Shown here: in pieces, positions 36,626-46,084 of the stretch
Numbering within the stretch: the stretch's first letter is position 1
How the letters are laid out: the number at the start of each line of letters is the position of its first letter
Assembly: GCF_003284965.1 (NCBI RefSeq)
Contig: NZ_QMEW01000019.1
Coordinates: 34,259 to 98,258 of the forward strand
Direction of reading: 5' to 3'
Origin: Mycolicibacterium sp. GF69
Lineage (GTDB): Bacteria; Actinomycetota; Actinomycetes; Mycobacteriales; Mycobacteriaceae
DNA: 64,000 nucleotides
Translations under genes and position numbers: made by a program
The notes under the pieces: generated by a model
Database searches by the model: none
What the model was told of the DNA's origin: nothing
The model's input: only the letters and a program-made list of their open reading frames with translations

Positions 36626-37480
36626 ATGGGTGAGCACTCGCCGCAACGCCCCGAGCCCGACCACTCGGGCGATCGCCTCGCGCGCGAGGGTGGTCGCCAC
36701 GAGCTGCCACCCGACGAGCCGGCACCCGAGATCGGCGATCTGCAGGGGGGTGGCCTCGCCGGGGTGCTGCGACGCGGCCGCTCACAGGTGGTGTTCGGAG
36801 CGCTGGCGGTGGTGCTGTGTGTGTTGCTCGGCGTCGCGATCGTCACCCAGGTACGGCAGAACGATTCCGGCGATTCGCTGGAGACCGCTCGGCCCGCCGA
36901 CCTGCTGGTGCTGCTGGACTCACTGCAGCAGCGGGAGGCCGCACTGAACACCGAGGTGAGCGAGCTGCAGCGCACCCTGGCTCAGTTGCAGGCGTCCGGC
37001 AGCAGCGACGAGGCGGCCATCGAGAACGCGCAGGCCCGGCTGGCCGCGCTGTCCATCCTCATCGGCACCGTGCCGGCGACCGGCCCCGGCGTGACCCTGA
37101 CCATCACCGACACTGCGCCCGGCGTCCCCGCCGAAACCCTGCTCGACGTGATCAACGAGCTGCGCAACGCGGGCGCCGAGGCAATGGAGATCCGTGGCGG
37201 GGGAGCTGAGGACCAAGCCGCCGTCCGGGTCGGCGTCGACACCTGGGTGGTCGGTAACCCGGGGGCGCTGGTGATCGACAACGTGACCATGAGCCCGCCG
37301 TATTCGGTTCTGGCCATTGGCGATCCGCCCACCCTGGCTGCGGCCATGACCATTCCCGGGGGCGCCATGGACAGCGTCGAACGGGTCGGCGGCTCGATGG
37401 CGGTACAACAGTCGGATCGGGTCGACGTGACCGCCTTGCGGCAACCGAAACAGCGCCAATACGCTCAGCCAGTCAAATGA
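36626..37480 (+). CDS. DUF881 membrane protein (Rv1825-like)
   Basis: 284 residues. A cytoplasmic acidic N terminus is followed by one membrane helix (VVFGALAVVLCVLLGVAIV, about 55-73), a coiled coil (DSLQQREAALNTEVSELQRTLAQLQ, about 98-122) and the DUF881 domain (VPATGPGVTLTITDTAPG, INELRNAGAEAMEIRG, VDTWVVGNPGALVIDN). It is the second DUF881 gene around the DUF1290 gene. The coiled coil suggests dimer or partner binding outside the membrane. Confidence 0.87.
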   Translation: MGEHSPQRPEPDHSGDRLAREGGRHELPPDEPAPEIGDLQGGGLAGVLRRGRSQVVFGALAVVLCVLLGVAIVTQVRQNDSGDSLETARPADLLVLLDSLQQREAALNTEVSELQRTLAQLQASGSSDEAAIENAQARLAALSILIGTVPATGPGVTLTITDTAPGVPAETLLDVINELRNAGAEAMEIRGGGAEDQAAVRVGVDTWVVGNPGALVIDNVTMSPPYSVLAIGDPPTLAAAMTIPGGAMDSVERVGGSMAVQQSDRVDVTALRQPKQRQYAQPVK

Positions 37481-37526
37481 GCATCAGTTGTCAACCGGGC
37501 CGAACCGCTGAAAAACGAGGAGCGCC

Positions 37527-37922
37527 GTGAGCGAAATCCCAGCCGACCTGCACTACACCACCGAACACGAGTGGGTGTTGCGCACCGCCGACGACACCGT
37601 GCGGGTCGGCATCACCGACTATGCCCAGTCGGCACTCGGCGACGTCGTCTTCGTCCAACTGCCCGATGCCGGCGCCGCGGTGACGGCCGGCGAGTCGTTC
37701 GGCGAGGTGGAGTCCACGAAGTCGGTTTCGGATTTGTACGCCCCGCTCACCGCGAAAGTCGTTGCGGTCAACGGTGATCTCGAGGCAACCCCGCAGCTAG
37801 TGAACTCCGATCCCTACGGCGAGGGTTGGCTGGTCGAGTTGCAGGCCGATGCCGCCTCGCTCGATGAAGCGCTCGGCGGACTCCTCGATGCCGACGGCTA
37901 CCGCGCCACGGTGACCGAATGA
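37527..37922 (+). CDS. gcvH: Glycine cleavage system H protein
   Basis: 131 residues from GTG 37527 with CGAGGAG upstream. The lipoyl-bearing Lys65 is in VESTKSVSDLYAP. The protein carries the aminomethyl intermediate between the P, T and L proteins of glycine cleavage. The P-protein gene gcvB is 3.1 kb downstream, but T protein is not in the window. Next is garA after a 131-base gap. Confidence 0.97.
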   Translation: MSEIPADLHYTTEHEWVLRTADDTVRVGITDYAQSALGDVVFVQLPDAGAAVTAGESFGEVESTKSVSDLYAPLTAKVVAVNGDLEATPQLVNSDPYGEGWLVELQADAASLDEALGGLLDADGYRATVTE

Positions 37923-38053
37923 CGGGTTGTTAGGGTTTTGCAGACCGGACGCCAACTAGGCCGATCCGGCGGTGGTGGGCACAATGACGCCCACCGCGCG
38001 GTACGGTCGACATCAGACGCGGTATCGCCACAGCAGCCAGTTAGGAGCAGCGG

Positions 38054-38533
38054 GTGACGGAAAACGACCAGAACTCTGGGACCGACCAGACGTCTGACGA
38101 AGTCACCGTGGAAACGACATCGGTCTTCCGCGCCGACTTCCTCAACGAACTGGACGCCCCGGCGACGGCGGGCACCGACGGTGCAGTCTCCGGCGTGGAG
38201 GGTCTGCCTGCCGGCTCGGCACTGCTGGTCGTCAAGCGCGGACCGAATGCGGGCTCCCGGTTCCTGCTCGACCAGCCCACGACGTCGGCCGGCCGGCATC
38301 CCGACAGCGACATCTTCCTCGACGATGTCACGGTGAGCCGCCGGCACGCTGAGTTCCGCCTCGAAGGCGGTGAATTCCAGGTGGTGGACGTCGGCAGCCT
38401 CAACGGCACCTACGTCAACCGCGAACCTGTCGACTCCGCGGTGCTCGCCAACGGCGACGAGGTGCAGATCGGCAAGTTCCGCCTGGTGTTTCTCACCGGC
38501 CCCAAGAGCGACGACAGCGGTCCAGGGAGTTAA
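38054..38533 (+). CDS. garA: FHA-domain regulator GarA
   Basis: 159 residues from GTG 38054 (AGGAG upstream). The N-terminal phospho-motif VETTSVFRADFL places Thr21 and Thr22 exactly where PknG and PknB are known to phosphorylate GarA. The C-terminal FHA domain (about 60-150) has SAGRHPDSDIFLDDVTVSRRHAEF and SLNGTYVNRE. Unphosphorylated GarA inhibits 2-oxoglutarate decarboxylase and glutamate dehydrogenase and activates glutamate synthase. The next gene starts directly after its stop. Confidence 0.97.
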   Translation: MTENDQNSGTDQTSDEVTVETTSVFRADFLNELDAPATAGTDGAVSGVEGLPAGSALLVVKRGPNAGSRFLLDQPTTSAGRHPDSDIFLDDVTVSRRHAEFRLEGGEFQVVDVGSLNGTYVNREPVDSAVLANGDEVQIGKFRLVFLTGPKSDDSGPGS

Positions 38534-39274
38534 GTGACCGCCCCCGACACTCCCGCGCTCACTGGGATGTCGATCGGAGCGGTCCTCGATCTGCTGCGAC
38601 CGGACTTCCCGGACGTGACCATTTCCAAGATCCGGTTCCTGGAGGCCGAAGGCCTGGTCACTCCTGAGCGCACTGCGTCGGGTTATCGGCGGTTCACCGC
38701 CTACGACTGTGCGCGGCTGCGGTTCATCCTCACCGCTCAACGCGACCAGTATCTGCCGCTGAAGGTGATCAAGGCGCAGCTCGATGCGCAGCCCGACGGC
38801 GAGTTACCTCAGAACGGATCCGCATACGGTGTACCGCGTTTGGTGCCGATCTCTGAAGACGGCGCCGACAACGCCGCCGGAGTGTCAGCGGTGGCACCGA
38901 CGCAGGTGCGGCTGTCCCGGGAGGATCTGCTGGCCCGCTCCGGCGTCGACGATGAGCTGCTTGGCGCACTCGTGAAAGCCGGAATCATCAGCACCGGGCC
39001 CGGCGGGTTCTTCGACGAGCATTCCGTGGTGATCGCGCAGTGCGCGCGTGCGCTGGCCGACTACGGTGTCGAGACCCGCCATCTGCGGGCGTTCCGCTCT
39101 GCGGCCGACCGGCAATCCGACCTGATCGCTCAAATCGCCGGGCCGCTCGTCAAGGCGAACAAGGCCGGCGCACGCGACCGCGCCGACGATCTGGCGCGTG
39201 AGGTCGCGGCGTTGGCGATCACCTTGCACACATCGCTGATCAAGTCGGCTGTGCGCGACGTACTGGATCGCTGA
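38534..39274 (+). CDS. MerR-family regulator (Rv1828-like)
   Basis: 246 residues from GTG 38534, immediately after garA. The MerR helix-turn-helix is [55 protein letters not shown] (about 11-65). The C-terminal half is helical ([40 protein letters not shown]) and has no metal-binding Cys set, so it probably dimerises by a non-classical domain. The target promoters are unknown. Confidence 0.92.
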   Translation: MTAPDTPALTGMSIGAVLDLLRPDFPDVTISKIRFLEAEGLVTPERTASGYRRFTAYDCARLRFILTAQRDQYLPLKVIKAQLDAQPDGELPQNGSAYGVPRLVPISEDGADNAAGVSAVAPTQVRLSREDLLARSGVDDELLGALVKAGIISTGPGGFFDEHSVVIAQCARALADYGVETRHLRAFRSAADRQSDLIAQIAGPLVKANKAGARDRADDLAREVAALAITLHTSLIKSAVRDVLDR

Positions 39275-39334
39275 GGATTAGACTCGAAGCGATGGCTATG
39301 AGGCTGGCTTCTTCGGTGCGGAGGGCAGACACAG

Positions 39335-39829
39335 ATGGGTGAGGTTCGTGTGGTCGGCATTCGCGTGGAGCAGCCGCAGAACCAGCCGGTCCTGCTGCTG
39401 AGGGAGTCGAACGGCGACCGGTATCTGCCCATCTGGATCGGTCAGTCCGAGGCCGCGGCGATCGCACTCGAACAACAGGGGGTCGAGCCGGCGCGCCCGC
39501 TGACGCACGACCTGATCCGAGATGTCATTGCCGCGCTTGGCCATTCCCTCAAAGAGGTGCGCATCGTCGATCTGCAGGAGGGCACCTTCTACGCCGACCT
39601 GATTTTCGACCGCGACATCAAGGTGTCGGCGCGCCCGTCGGACTCGGTGGCCATCGCGCTGCGGGTGGGGGTGCCGATCTACGTCGAGGAGGCGGTGCTG
39701 GCCGAAGCCGGCCTGATCATCCCCGATGAGAACGACGACGAGGCCGCGGGCGCGGTGCGCGAGGACGAGGTGGAGAAGTTCAAGGAGTTCCTCGACAGCG
39801 TCTCGCCCGACGACTTCAAAGCGACCTGA
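39335..39829 (+). CDS. Bifunctional nuclease (BFN/DUF151) domain protein (Rv1829-like)
   Basis: 164 residues. The DUF151 domain fills about 1-135: RVVGIRVEQPQNQPVLLLRESNGDRYLPIWIGQSEAAAIALEQQG and LIRDVIAALGHSLKEVRIVDLQEGTFYADLIF, ending with an acidic tail. Relatives in plants have nuclease activity, but bacterial function is unsettled. A -10-like TAGACT lies at 39279-39284. The following 225-base gap has a -10-like TATGCT (39972-39977), likely for the next regulator. Confidence 0.9.
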   Translation: MGEVRVVGIRVEQPQNQPVLLLRESNGDRYLPIWIGQSEAAAIALEQQGVEPARPLTHDLIRDVIAALGHSLKEVRIVDLQEGTFYADLIFDRDIKVSARPSDSVAIALRVGVPIYVEEAVLAEAGLIIPDENDDEAAGAVREDEVEKFKEFLDSVSPDDFKAT

Positions 39830-40054
39830 CGCGACGGCGCGAAGCTCCGATTTGTCACGGAAACGTCTCGTCACCTCGACACGCGGTGCTGGGTTTCTCC
39901 ATCGGCGAATCGGGCAGCCATACTTTGGGAGCCGGACCACTGATGGGCAGTCGAAGGCACGGCGAGAAGCGTATGCTCGACACACTCGGGCTTGGCAAAT
40001 GTGCGCCCCACGCAGGTCACAGACGCGGGTTCGATCGGCGAGAGGAATCTACAA

Positions 40055-40690
40055 GTGGGAGACTTGCCACATCAGGAGCAGCTGGACCTCGCTGCTGCTA
40101 GCGGCCCCGCGGATTCGGAACTGACGACCACCTCGGAGTCGCCCGGAGAGCCCGTACAGGCCGGGCTCTTCCCCGACGACTCCGTTCCCGACGAACTCGT
40201 CGGCTACCGCGGGCCCAGCGCCTGCCAGATCGCGGGCATCACCTACCGGCAGCTCGACTACTGGGCACGCACGTCGCTGGTCGTGCCGTCGATCCGCGGC
40301 GCGGCCGGCTCGGGTAGCCAGCGGTTGTACTCGTTCAAGGACATCCTCGTCCTCAAGATCGTCAAACGACTGCTCGACACCGGCATCTCGCTGCACAACA
40401 TCCGCGTCGCGGTCGACCATCTGCGTCAGCGCGGGGTTCGCGATCTGGCCAACATCACGCTTTTCTCCGACGGCACCACGGTCTACGAGTGCACGTCGGC
40501 CGAAGAGGTGGTCGACCTGCTGCAGGGTGGCCAGGGTGTGTTCGGCATCGCCGTGTCGGGCGCGATGCGCGAGTTGACCGGTGCGATCGCCGACTTCCCA
40601 GGTGAGCGGGCCGACGGCGGAGAATCCATCGCGGCACCCGAGGACGAGTTGGCGTCCAGGCGCAAGCACCGCGACCGCAAGATCGGCTGA
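40055..40690 (+). CDS. MerR-family regulator (Rv1830/McdR-like)
   Basis: 211 residues if GTG 40055 is used, preceded by AGAGGA; the frame is open back to a TTG at 39992. A disordered N terminus precedes the MerR helix-turn-helix [60 protein letters not shown]. The C terminus has a [25 protein letters not shown] segment. The M. tuberculosis homologue Rv1830 has been linked to cell division control. It sits just before the glycine riboswitch and gcvB. Confidence 0.88.
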   Translation: MGDLPHQEQLDLAAASGPADSELTTTSESPGEPVQAGLFPDDSVPDELVGYRGPSACQIAGITYRQLDYWARTSLVVPSIRGAAGSGSQRLYSFKDILVLKIVKRLLDTGISLHNIRVAVDHLRQRGVRDLANITLFSDGTTVYECTSAEEVVDLLQGGQGVFGIAVSGAMRELTGAIADFPGERADGGESIAAPEDELASRRKHRDRKIG

Positions 40691-40726
40691 CCTCACCGCC
40701 CGTTTCCAGGGCTCGACCGCGGTCCT

Positions 40727-40758
40727 TTGTCGCGGGCCGCACCCCACAGCGGTAAACT
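40727..40758 (+). promoter_or_regulatory. Candidate promoter of the riboswitch-gcvB transcript
   Basis: TAAACT (40753-40758) fits a mycobacterial -10 and lies about 20 bases before the first riboswitch stem. TTGTCG (40727-40732) is a possible -35, though the 20-base spacer is long. Confidence 0.4.
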
Positions 40759-40775
40759 CGGCAGCGCATCGCGCT

Positions 40776-41003
40776 TGTGCGGGAGAGTTTCGTGGCGGCC
40801 AGTCACGGACGCCGAAGGAGCAACACCTCTCCGTCAACCTCTCAGGCACCGGGACCGCACAAGATGCCGATGCCTCTGGAAAGCGGTGAGTAGCTCCACC
40901 CGGTTCGGCCGGGGGACGACTCGCCCGCCCATGGGGAAAGGCGATCCACGAACCGATCGCCGAATCTCTCAGGCGCCCGCAGCGGGTCGACGACAGAGGG
41001 GGA
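40776..41003 (+). ncRNA. Tandem glycine riboswitch upstream of gcvB
   Basis: Two glycine aptamers lie in series. The first, about 40776-40885, has GTGCGGGAGAG, GGACGCCGAAGGAGCAA, CCTCTC and AACCTCTCAGGCACC, closing with GACCGCAC. The second, about 40907-41003, has GATCGCCGAATCTCTCAGGCGCCC and GACAGAGGGGG. These are core glycine-riboswitch sequences. Glycine binding should turn on the P-protein gene so glycine is broken down when abundant. The gcvB start follows about 40 bases later. Confidence 0.93.
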
Positions 41004-41046
41004 GGACCCAGCGGTTCTCTACCTGTATGCGTCTGGAGTAGCCCGA

Positions 41047-43902
41047 GTGTTCGATCACCGCCAACCCAATTTCGCCGACCGCCACATCGGACCGGATGCC
41101 GACGCCGTCGCGACGATGCTGAAGACCATCGGCGTCTCCTCACTCGACGAACTCGCCGAGAAGGCGCTGCCGGCGGGCATCCTCGACGCGCTGTCGGCCG
41201 ACGGTTTCGCACCCGGCCTCGACCAGCTGCTTCCGCCCGCCGGCGAGGCCGAGGCGCTCGCCGAACTGCGTGCGCTCGCCGACGCGAACACCGTCGCCGT
41301 GTCGATGATCGGTCAGGGCTACTTCGACACCTTGACCCCACCGGTGTTGCGGCGCAACATCCTTGAGAACCCGGCGTGGTACACCGCTTACACGCCGTAT
41401 CAGCCTGAGATCAGCCAGGGCCGCCTCGAGGCGATGCTCAACTTCCAGACCATGGTGACCGATCTGACGGCACTCGAGGTCGCGAACGCGTCGATGCTCG
41501 ACGAAGGCACAGCCGCCGCCGAGGCGATGATCTTGATGCACCGGGCGGTGCGCGGGCCGTCGAACCGGCTGGCGGTGGACGCCGACCTGTACCGGCAGAC
41601 CGCAGCGGTGCTGGCCACCCGCGCCGAACCGCTCGGAATCGAGATCGTGACGGCCGACCTCACCGAAGGTCTGCCCGACGGCGAGTTCTTCGGCGTCATC
41701 GCCCAACTACCGGGGGCCAGCGGTGCCGTCGTCGATCGGCGCGACCTGATTGCCGCGGCCCATGACCGTGGCGCACTCGTCGCGATCGGCGCCGACCTGC
41801 TTGCGCTGACGCTGCTGCCCCCACCCGGCGAGATCGGGGCCGACGTCGCGTTCGGCACCACCCAGAGGTTCGGTGTGCCAATGGGTTTCGGCGGCCCGCA
41901 CGCGGGCTACCTGGCCGTGCACACCAAACACGCCCGGCAGCTGCCAGGCCGCCTGGTCGGGGTGTCGCTCGACGCCGACGGCGCGCCGGCGTACCGGTTG
42001 GCGTTGCAGACCCGCGAACAACACATCCGCCGCGACAAGGCGACGAGCAACATCTGCACAGCGCAGGTGCTGCTGGCGGTGATGGCCGCGATGTACGTCA
42101 GCTACCACGGCGCCGACGGCCTGACCGGCATCGCCCAGCGGGTGCATGAGCGAGCGCGGACGGTAGCGGCCGGGTTGACCTCGGCGGGCGTCCAGATCAC
42201 CCACCGCGCCTTCTTCGACACGGTGCTGGCCCGGGTTCCCGGTGAGGCCGTCAAGGTGCGCGACGCCGCTAAGTCGCGAGGCGTCAACATCTGGCTGGTC
42301 GACGACGACCACGTTTCGGTGTCCTGCGACGAGGCCACCACCGCTGCACACGTCGAGGCTGTGCTGTCGGCGTTCGGAGCGACACCTTCGGCGACGTCGG
42401 ACTCGAAGTTCGACGGCCCCCGTATCGCGACCCGAACTTCGAAATTCCTGACCCATCCGGCGTTCACGCGGTACCGCACCGAGACCGAGATGATGCGCTA
42501 TCTGCGCTCACTGGCCGACAAGGATATCGCGTTGGACCGCAGCATGATTCCGCTCGGATCATGCACGATGAAGCTCAACGCCGCCGCGGAGATGGAACCG
42601 ATCACGTGGCCGGAGTTCGCCCGCCAACATCCGTTCGGTCCGGCTTCTGACACTCCGGGGCTGCGCAAGCTGATCGCCGACCTCGAGAAGTGGCTGACCG
42701 ACATCACCGGCTATGACGCGGTGTCGCTGCAGCCCAACGCCGGGTCACAGGGTGAGTACGCAGGTCTGCTGGCCATCCAGGCCTATCACGCCGAGCGCGG
42801 CGAGCCGGACCGTGACGTCTGCCTGATCCCCTCCAGCGCGCACGGCACCAATGCGGCATCTGCGGCGTTGGCCGGTATGCGGGTCGTGGTGGTGGCGTGC
42901 CGATCCAACGGTGACGTCGATCTCGACGACCTGCGCGCGAAGGTGACCGAGCATGCGGATCGGTTGTCGGCGTTGATGATCACCTATCCGTCCACGCATG
43001 GGGTCTACGAACACGACATCGCCGATATCTGCGCGGCCGTGCACGACGCCGGCGGTCAGGTGTACGTCGACGGCGCCAACCTCAACGCGCTCGTCGGGCT
43101 GGCGCGGCCCGGTCGGTTCGGCGGCGACGTCAGCCACCTCAACCTGCACAAGACGTTCTGCATCCCGCACGGCGGCGGCGGGCCCGGAGTCGGGCCGGTC
43201 GCGGTCCGCGCGCACCTCGCGCCGTACCTGCCCGGTCATCCGCTGGCCGAGGAATTGCCCGAGAAGTACACCGTGTCGGCGGCACCGTACGGGTCCGCAT
43301 CGATCCTGCCCATCACGTGGGCTTACATCCGGATGATGGGTGCCGACGGACTGCGCGCGGCGTCGTTGACGGCGATCGCGTCGGCCAACTACATCGCCCG
43401 CCGCCTCGACGAGTATTACCCGGTGCTTTACACCGGCGAAAACGGCATGGTCGCCCACGAGTGCATCCTGGATCTGCGCCCGATCACCAAGCAGACCGGG
43501 GTAACCGTCGACGATGTGGCAAAACGTCTGGCGGACTACGGCTTTCACGCGCCTACCATGAGTTTCCCGGTTGCGGGCACGCTGATGGTCGAGCCGACCG
43601 AAAGTGAGAGCATCGACGAGGTCGATGCGTTCTGCGAGGCGATGATCGCGATCCGCGGTGAGATCGACAAGGTCGGCGACGGCACCTGGCCCCTCGACGA
43701 CAACCCGTTGCGCGGCGCGCCGCACACCGCGGAGTCCCTGCTGGTGGACGACTGGAACCACACCTATACCCGCGAGCAGGCGGCTTACCCGCTAGGGAAG
43801 AACTTCCGCCCCAAGGTGTGGCCGCCGGTACGTCGCATCGACGGCGCGTACGGCGACCGCAACCTGGTGTGCTCCTGCCCGCCGATCGAGGCGTTCGCGT
43901 AG
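41047..43902 (+). CDS. gcvB: Glycine dehydrogenase (decarboxylating), P protein
   Basis: 951 residues from GTG 41047, the full length of a one-chain P protein. Start [21 protein letters not shown] and the PLP-lysine motif [21 protein letters not shown] are visible, along with glycine-rich stretches near 270-300 ([16 protein letters not shown]). It decarboxylates glycine and hands the aminomethyl group to GcvH. Control is by the upstream glycine riboswitch. It ends convergent with the VWA-protein gene. Confidence 0.97.
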   Translation: MFDHRQPNFADRHIGPDADAVATMLKTIGVSSLDELAEKALPAGILDALSADGFAPGLDQLLPPAGEAEALAELRALADANTVAVSMIGQGYFDTLTPPVLRRNILENPAWYTAYTPYQPEISQGRLEAMLNFQTMVTDLTALEVANASMLDEGTAAAEAMILMHRAVRGPSNRLAVDADLYRQTAAVLATRAEPLGIEIVTADLTEGLPDGEFFGVIAQLPGASGAVVDRRDLIAAAHDRGALVAIGADLLALTLLPPPGEIGADVAFGTTQRFGVPMGFGGPHAGYLAVHTKHARQLPGRLVGVSLDADGAPAYRLALQTREQHIRRDKATSNICTAQVLLAVMAAMYVSYHGADGLTGIAQRVHERARTVAAGLTSAGVQITHRAFFDTVLARVPGEAVKVRDAAKSRGVNIWLVDDDHVSVSCDEATTAAHVEAVLSAFGATPSATSDSKFDGPRIATRTSKFLTHPAFTRYRTETEMMRYLRSLADKDIALDRSMIPLGSCTMKLNAAAEMEPITWPEFARQHPFGPASDTPGLRKLIADLEKWLTDITGYDAVSLQPNAGSQGEYAGLLAIQAYHAERGEPDRDVCLIPSSAHGTNAASAALAGMRVVVVACRSNGDVDLDDLRAKVTEHADRLSALMITYPSTHGVYEHDIADICAAVHDAGGQVYVDGANLNALVGLARPGRFGGDVSHLNLHKTFCIPHGGGGPGVGPVAVRAHLAPYLPGHPLAEELPEKYTVSAAPYGSASILPITWAYIRMMGADGLRAASLTAIASANYIARRLDEYYPVLYTGENGMVAHECILDLRPITKQTGVTVDDVAKRLADYGFHAPTMSFPVAGTLMVEPTESESIDEVDAFCEAMIAIRGEIDKVGDGTWPLDDNPLRGAPHTAESLLVDDWNHTYTREQAAYPLGKNFRPKVWPPVRRIDGAYGDRNLVCSCPPIEAFA

Positions 43903-43920
43903 TTCCACGGTCCGCCGAGT

Positions 43921-43968
43921 GTGGGCTCAATGCACGCGCCGCCCCTGAAAAGCGTGCGGGTAACCCAC
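43921..43968. terminator. Hairpin between convergent gcvB and VWA-protein genes
   Basis: GTGGG (43921-43925) pairs with CCCAC (43964-43968) and GCACGC (43932-43937) with GCGTGC (43952-43957), separated by a 6x6 internal loop. There is no U-run, but the position between two converging stops makes a bidirectional terminator likely. Confidence 0.55.
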
Positions 43969-43981
43969 GTTCGGCGCCGAC

Positions 43982-46048
43982 CTAGCCGAGAAAGTTCGCG
44001 AGCGCCGCATTCAACTCGGGGGAGTCCGAGCTGGCCAGATTCTGGTAGCCCCCGCCACTGATCTCGGCGACGGCCTCCCAGGTCGCACGATCGGAGTCGG
44101 TGCCGAAGTCGATGACGTTGACGGCCACCGGCTTTGCTTCGTCGAATGCATCGCGAATGTACTGTTGCAAACCTTCGCCGTTGAGGGTTTGGTCGGTGTG
44201 CGGGCCTGTGGTGATCACCAGAACCGAGTTCTGCTGTCCGTCACGGTAATTCGCCATCGCTTCGGTGTAGACCAGTCGGAGCGTGGTGAACGACACCGCA
44301 CCGCCACCGGACGCGGACTGTTCGTCCAGCGTCGACGTCAGCACTGTCGACCGGGGCCGGCCGTCGAGCTGATCGCTCAGCGGACCAGTGCTGACCGCCG
44401 AGCGGCCTGCGGTGCCGTCGAATGTCCACAGCCCCACCGCTGACGATGCGGGCAGCGCCTGTAGGCGGGCGTTGAGCGCGGCCACGACGTTCGCGAGCCG
44501 TGACCGGCCGCCCTCATCGGCGGGCATCGACTGATCGAGCATGATGGTTACCGCCGGATTCGCCGCCGGCGCGGTCAGCGCGTTGGCCAGCAGCGCGCGC
44601 ATTTCGTTGTTGCCGACCGACAGCGGAGCCGGCACCGGCCCGAAGTTGACGACGTCGCTTTCCGGGGGTGTACCGCCCTCCGTGCGGAAGCCGGCTTTGG
44701 CCAGTTCAGCAAGCTGCTCGGGTTTGCGCATGAATCGGGCGAACTCGCTGGCGGCGCTCTTCTGTTCCTGCGACAGCCAGTCGCCCGACAGCAGCACGGT
44801 GGGGAAGTCGGCCACCGCGGCCGGGCCCGGCGGCAGCCAGGAGGTAACGACATCGGCGGCGTTCTGCAGCCCCGAAGTGCGTTGGTAGAGCTGTTGTTCG
44901 GTGATGGCGACGGCGTGTACCGGCGCGGCGGCCGGATCTGAGGCGTTGATCAGCGCGTCCAGCGCGGTCGAAGTCTTCTTGTCCGCCAACTTCGGCTGAC
45001 CAGCCACCAGGGTGTTCACTGCGCGGGTACCGTCGCTGGCCGGCGCTCCGGCCGGTACCGAAGCCGCGGCGAGCGCTTCGGCGGCCAGATACGACGCATC
45101 GCTGTCGCCGCTCAGCGGCAGCGCCAACCGCAGGGAACCCCAGCCGGGCAGGTTCAGCGCGTCCAACGCGGTCGGATTCGTCTGCAGATTCGGCAGAGTT
45201 GACCAGTTCTGCTGTGCAAGAGCGTTTTTCAGCTGTGGACGAACAGCAAGCACCACGGGCGAGGTGACCAGCGACCGGCTGTCGATGGTGGCCTGCGCAC
45301 CTGACGATGCCTCTAGCCGGGCTGCCGAAACCGAGCTGCCCGGGATCCACAGGGCCGGCCGATCGCCGAGTTCGGCCGGCCAGGTTCCGATGAACCCGTT
45401 GACCACCTGGTCGGATTCGGCGGGCTTGACCCCGATCTTCACGCATCGGTCGGCCACTGGGGCGGCGGTGTCGTTGTACCGGCCGGCCAGGGTCTGGATC
45501 TGCTCGGCAATGGCCGGGTCCGCGACCACCGCGACGGCCAGTTCCCCGTCGACGCAGCGTGCGGCGGCTTGATCGCTGCGATCGGACAGCGCGTCGCCGA
45601 AGAAACGCCACAGGATGACCGCGCCGACGAGGACCACCACCGCGACGAGGGCGACGATGACTCCGACGCTCACGCCTCGCCTGCCCGCCGTCACCGCACG
45701 GTGGCTGCCGGTCCACTCACCGCCCTCCCAATCGCCGCTGTGCTGCGGACCCGACCGGGGCGGCACATTCGGGGGGGACCCGGTGTCGCCCGAATCCGAC
45801 TCGGGATAGGCGGATTCGTCACCGTAGTCGGGCTGATCCGTGTAGTCGGGCTGATCCGTATAGTCCGGTTGATCCGTGTAATCCGTCTGATTCGAATAGT
45901 CCGGATAACCGGAGTCGCCGAATTCCGGACCGCTCCCGGCTTCGGTTCCACCGAAGTGGCCGAAGCGTTCGGTCCGGGAGTCGTCGTGCTGTTCGTCGAT
46001 TTCCCTGCCTGCCGAATCTTCGGGATCCGGCTTACTGTGCCTGCCCAC
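43982..46048 (-). CDS. Membrane-anchored substrate-binding/VWA-domain protein (Rv1836c-like)
   Basis: 688 residues from GTG 46048. The cytoplasmic N terminus is acidic with a YTDQPD-type repeat (about 52-75). One membrane helix follows (GVSVGVIVALVAVVVLVGAVIL, about 123-145). Outside are a solute-binding-protein-like domain (about 165-450) and a VWA domain with the metal site MLDQSMPADEGG near 504 and VLVITTGPHTDQTLNG near 625. The type is conserved in mycobacteria; the role is unknown, with a wall-complex or ligand-sensing job as possibilities. glcB lies just upstream. Confidence 0.85.
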   Translation of the reverse strand: MGRHSKPDPEDSAGREIDEQHDDSRTERFGHFGGTEAGSGPEFGDSGYPDYSNQTDYTDQPDYTDQPDYTDQPDYGDESAYPESDSGDTGSPPNVPPRSGPQHSGDWEGGEWTGSHRAVTAGRRGVSVGVIVALVAVVVLVGAVILWRFFGDALSDRSDQAAARCVDGELAVAVVADPAIAEQIQTLAGRYNDTAAPVADRCVKIGVKPAESDQVVNGFIGTWPAELGDRPALWIPGSSVSAARLEASSGAQATIDSRSLVTSPVVLAVRPQLKNALAQQNWSTLPNLQTNPTALDALNLPGWGSLRLALPLSGDSDASYLAAEALAAASVPAGAPASDGTRAVNTLVAGQPKLADKKTSTALDALINASDPAAAPVHAVAITEQQLYQRTSGLQNAADVVTSWLPPGPAAVADFPTVLLSGDWLSQEQKSAASEFARFMRKPEQLAELAKAGFRTEGGTPPESDVVNFGPVPAPLSVGNNEMRALLANALTAPAANPAVTIMLDQSMPADEGGRSRLANVVAALNARLQALPASSAVGLWTFDGTAGRSAVSTGPLSDQLDGRPRSTVLTSTLDEQSASGGGAVSFTTLRLVYTEAMANYRDGQQNSVLVITTGPHTDQTLNGEGLQQYIRDAFDEAKPVAVNVIDFGTDSDRATWEAVAEISGGGYQNLASSDSPELNAALANFLG
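45824..45895 (-). repeat. Four 18-bp repeats coding an acidic linker
   Basis: Four adjacent 18-base units (45824-45841, 45842-45859, 45860-45877, 45878-45895), the first two identical (GTAGTCGGGCTGATCCGT), encode YTDQPD-like hexapeptides in the cytoplasmic linker of the VWA protein. The unit length of six codons keeps the frame, so copy number can vary freely. Confidence 0.85.
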
Positions 46049-46084
46049 TTCCGCCCTTACTCGCGACGTCGACCGGTCACCGAA

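Noticed and set aside
39992..40054. TTG 39992 as the start of the Rv1830-like regulator
   Set aside because: GTG 40055 has an AGAGGA site at good distance; the TTG has none and adds an unremarkable 21 residues.
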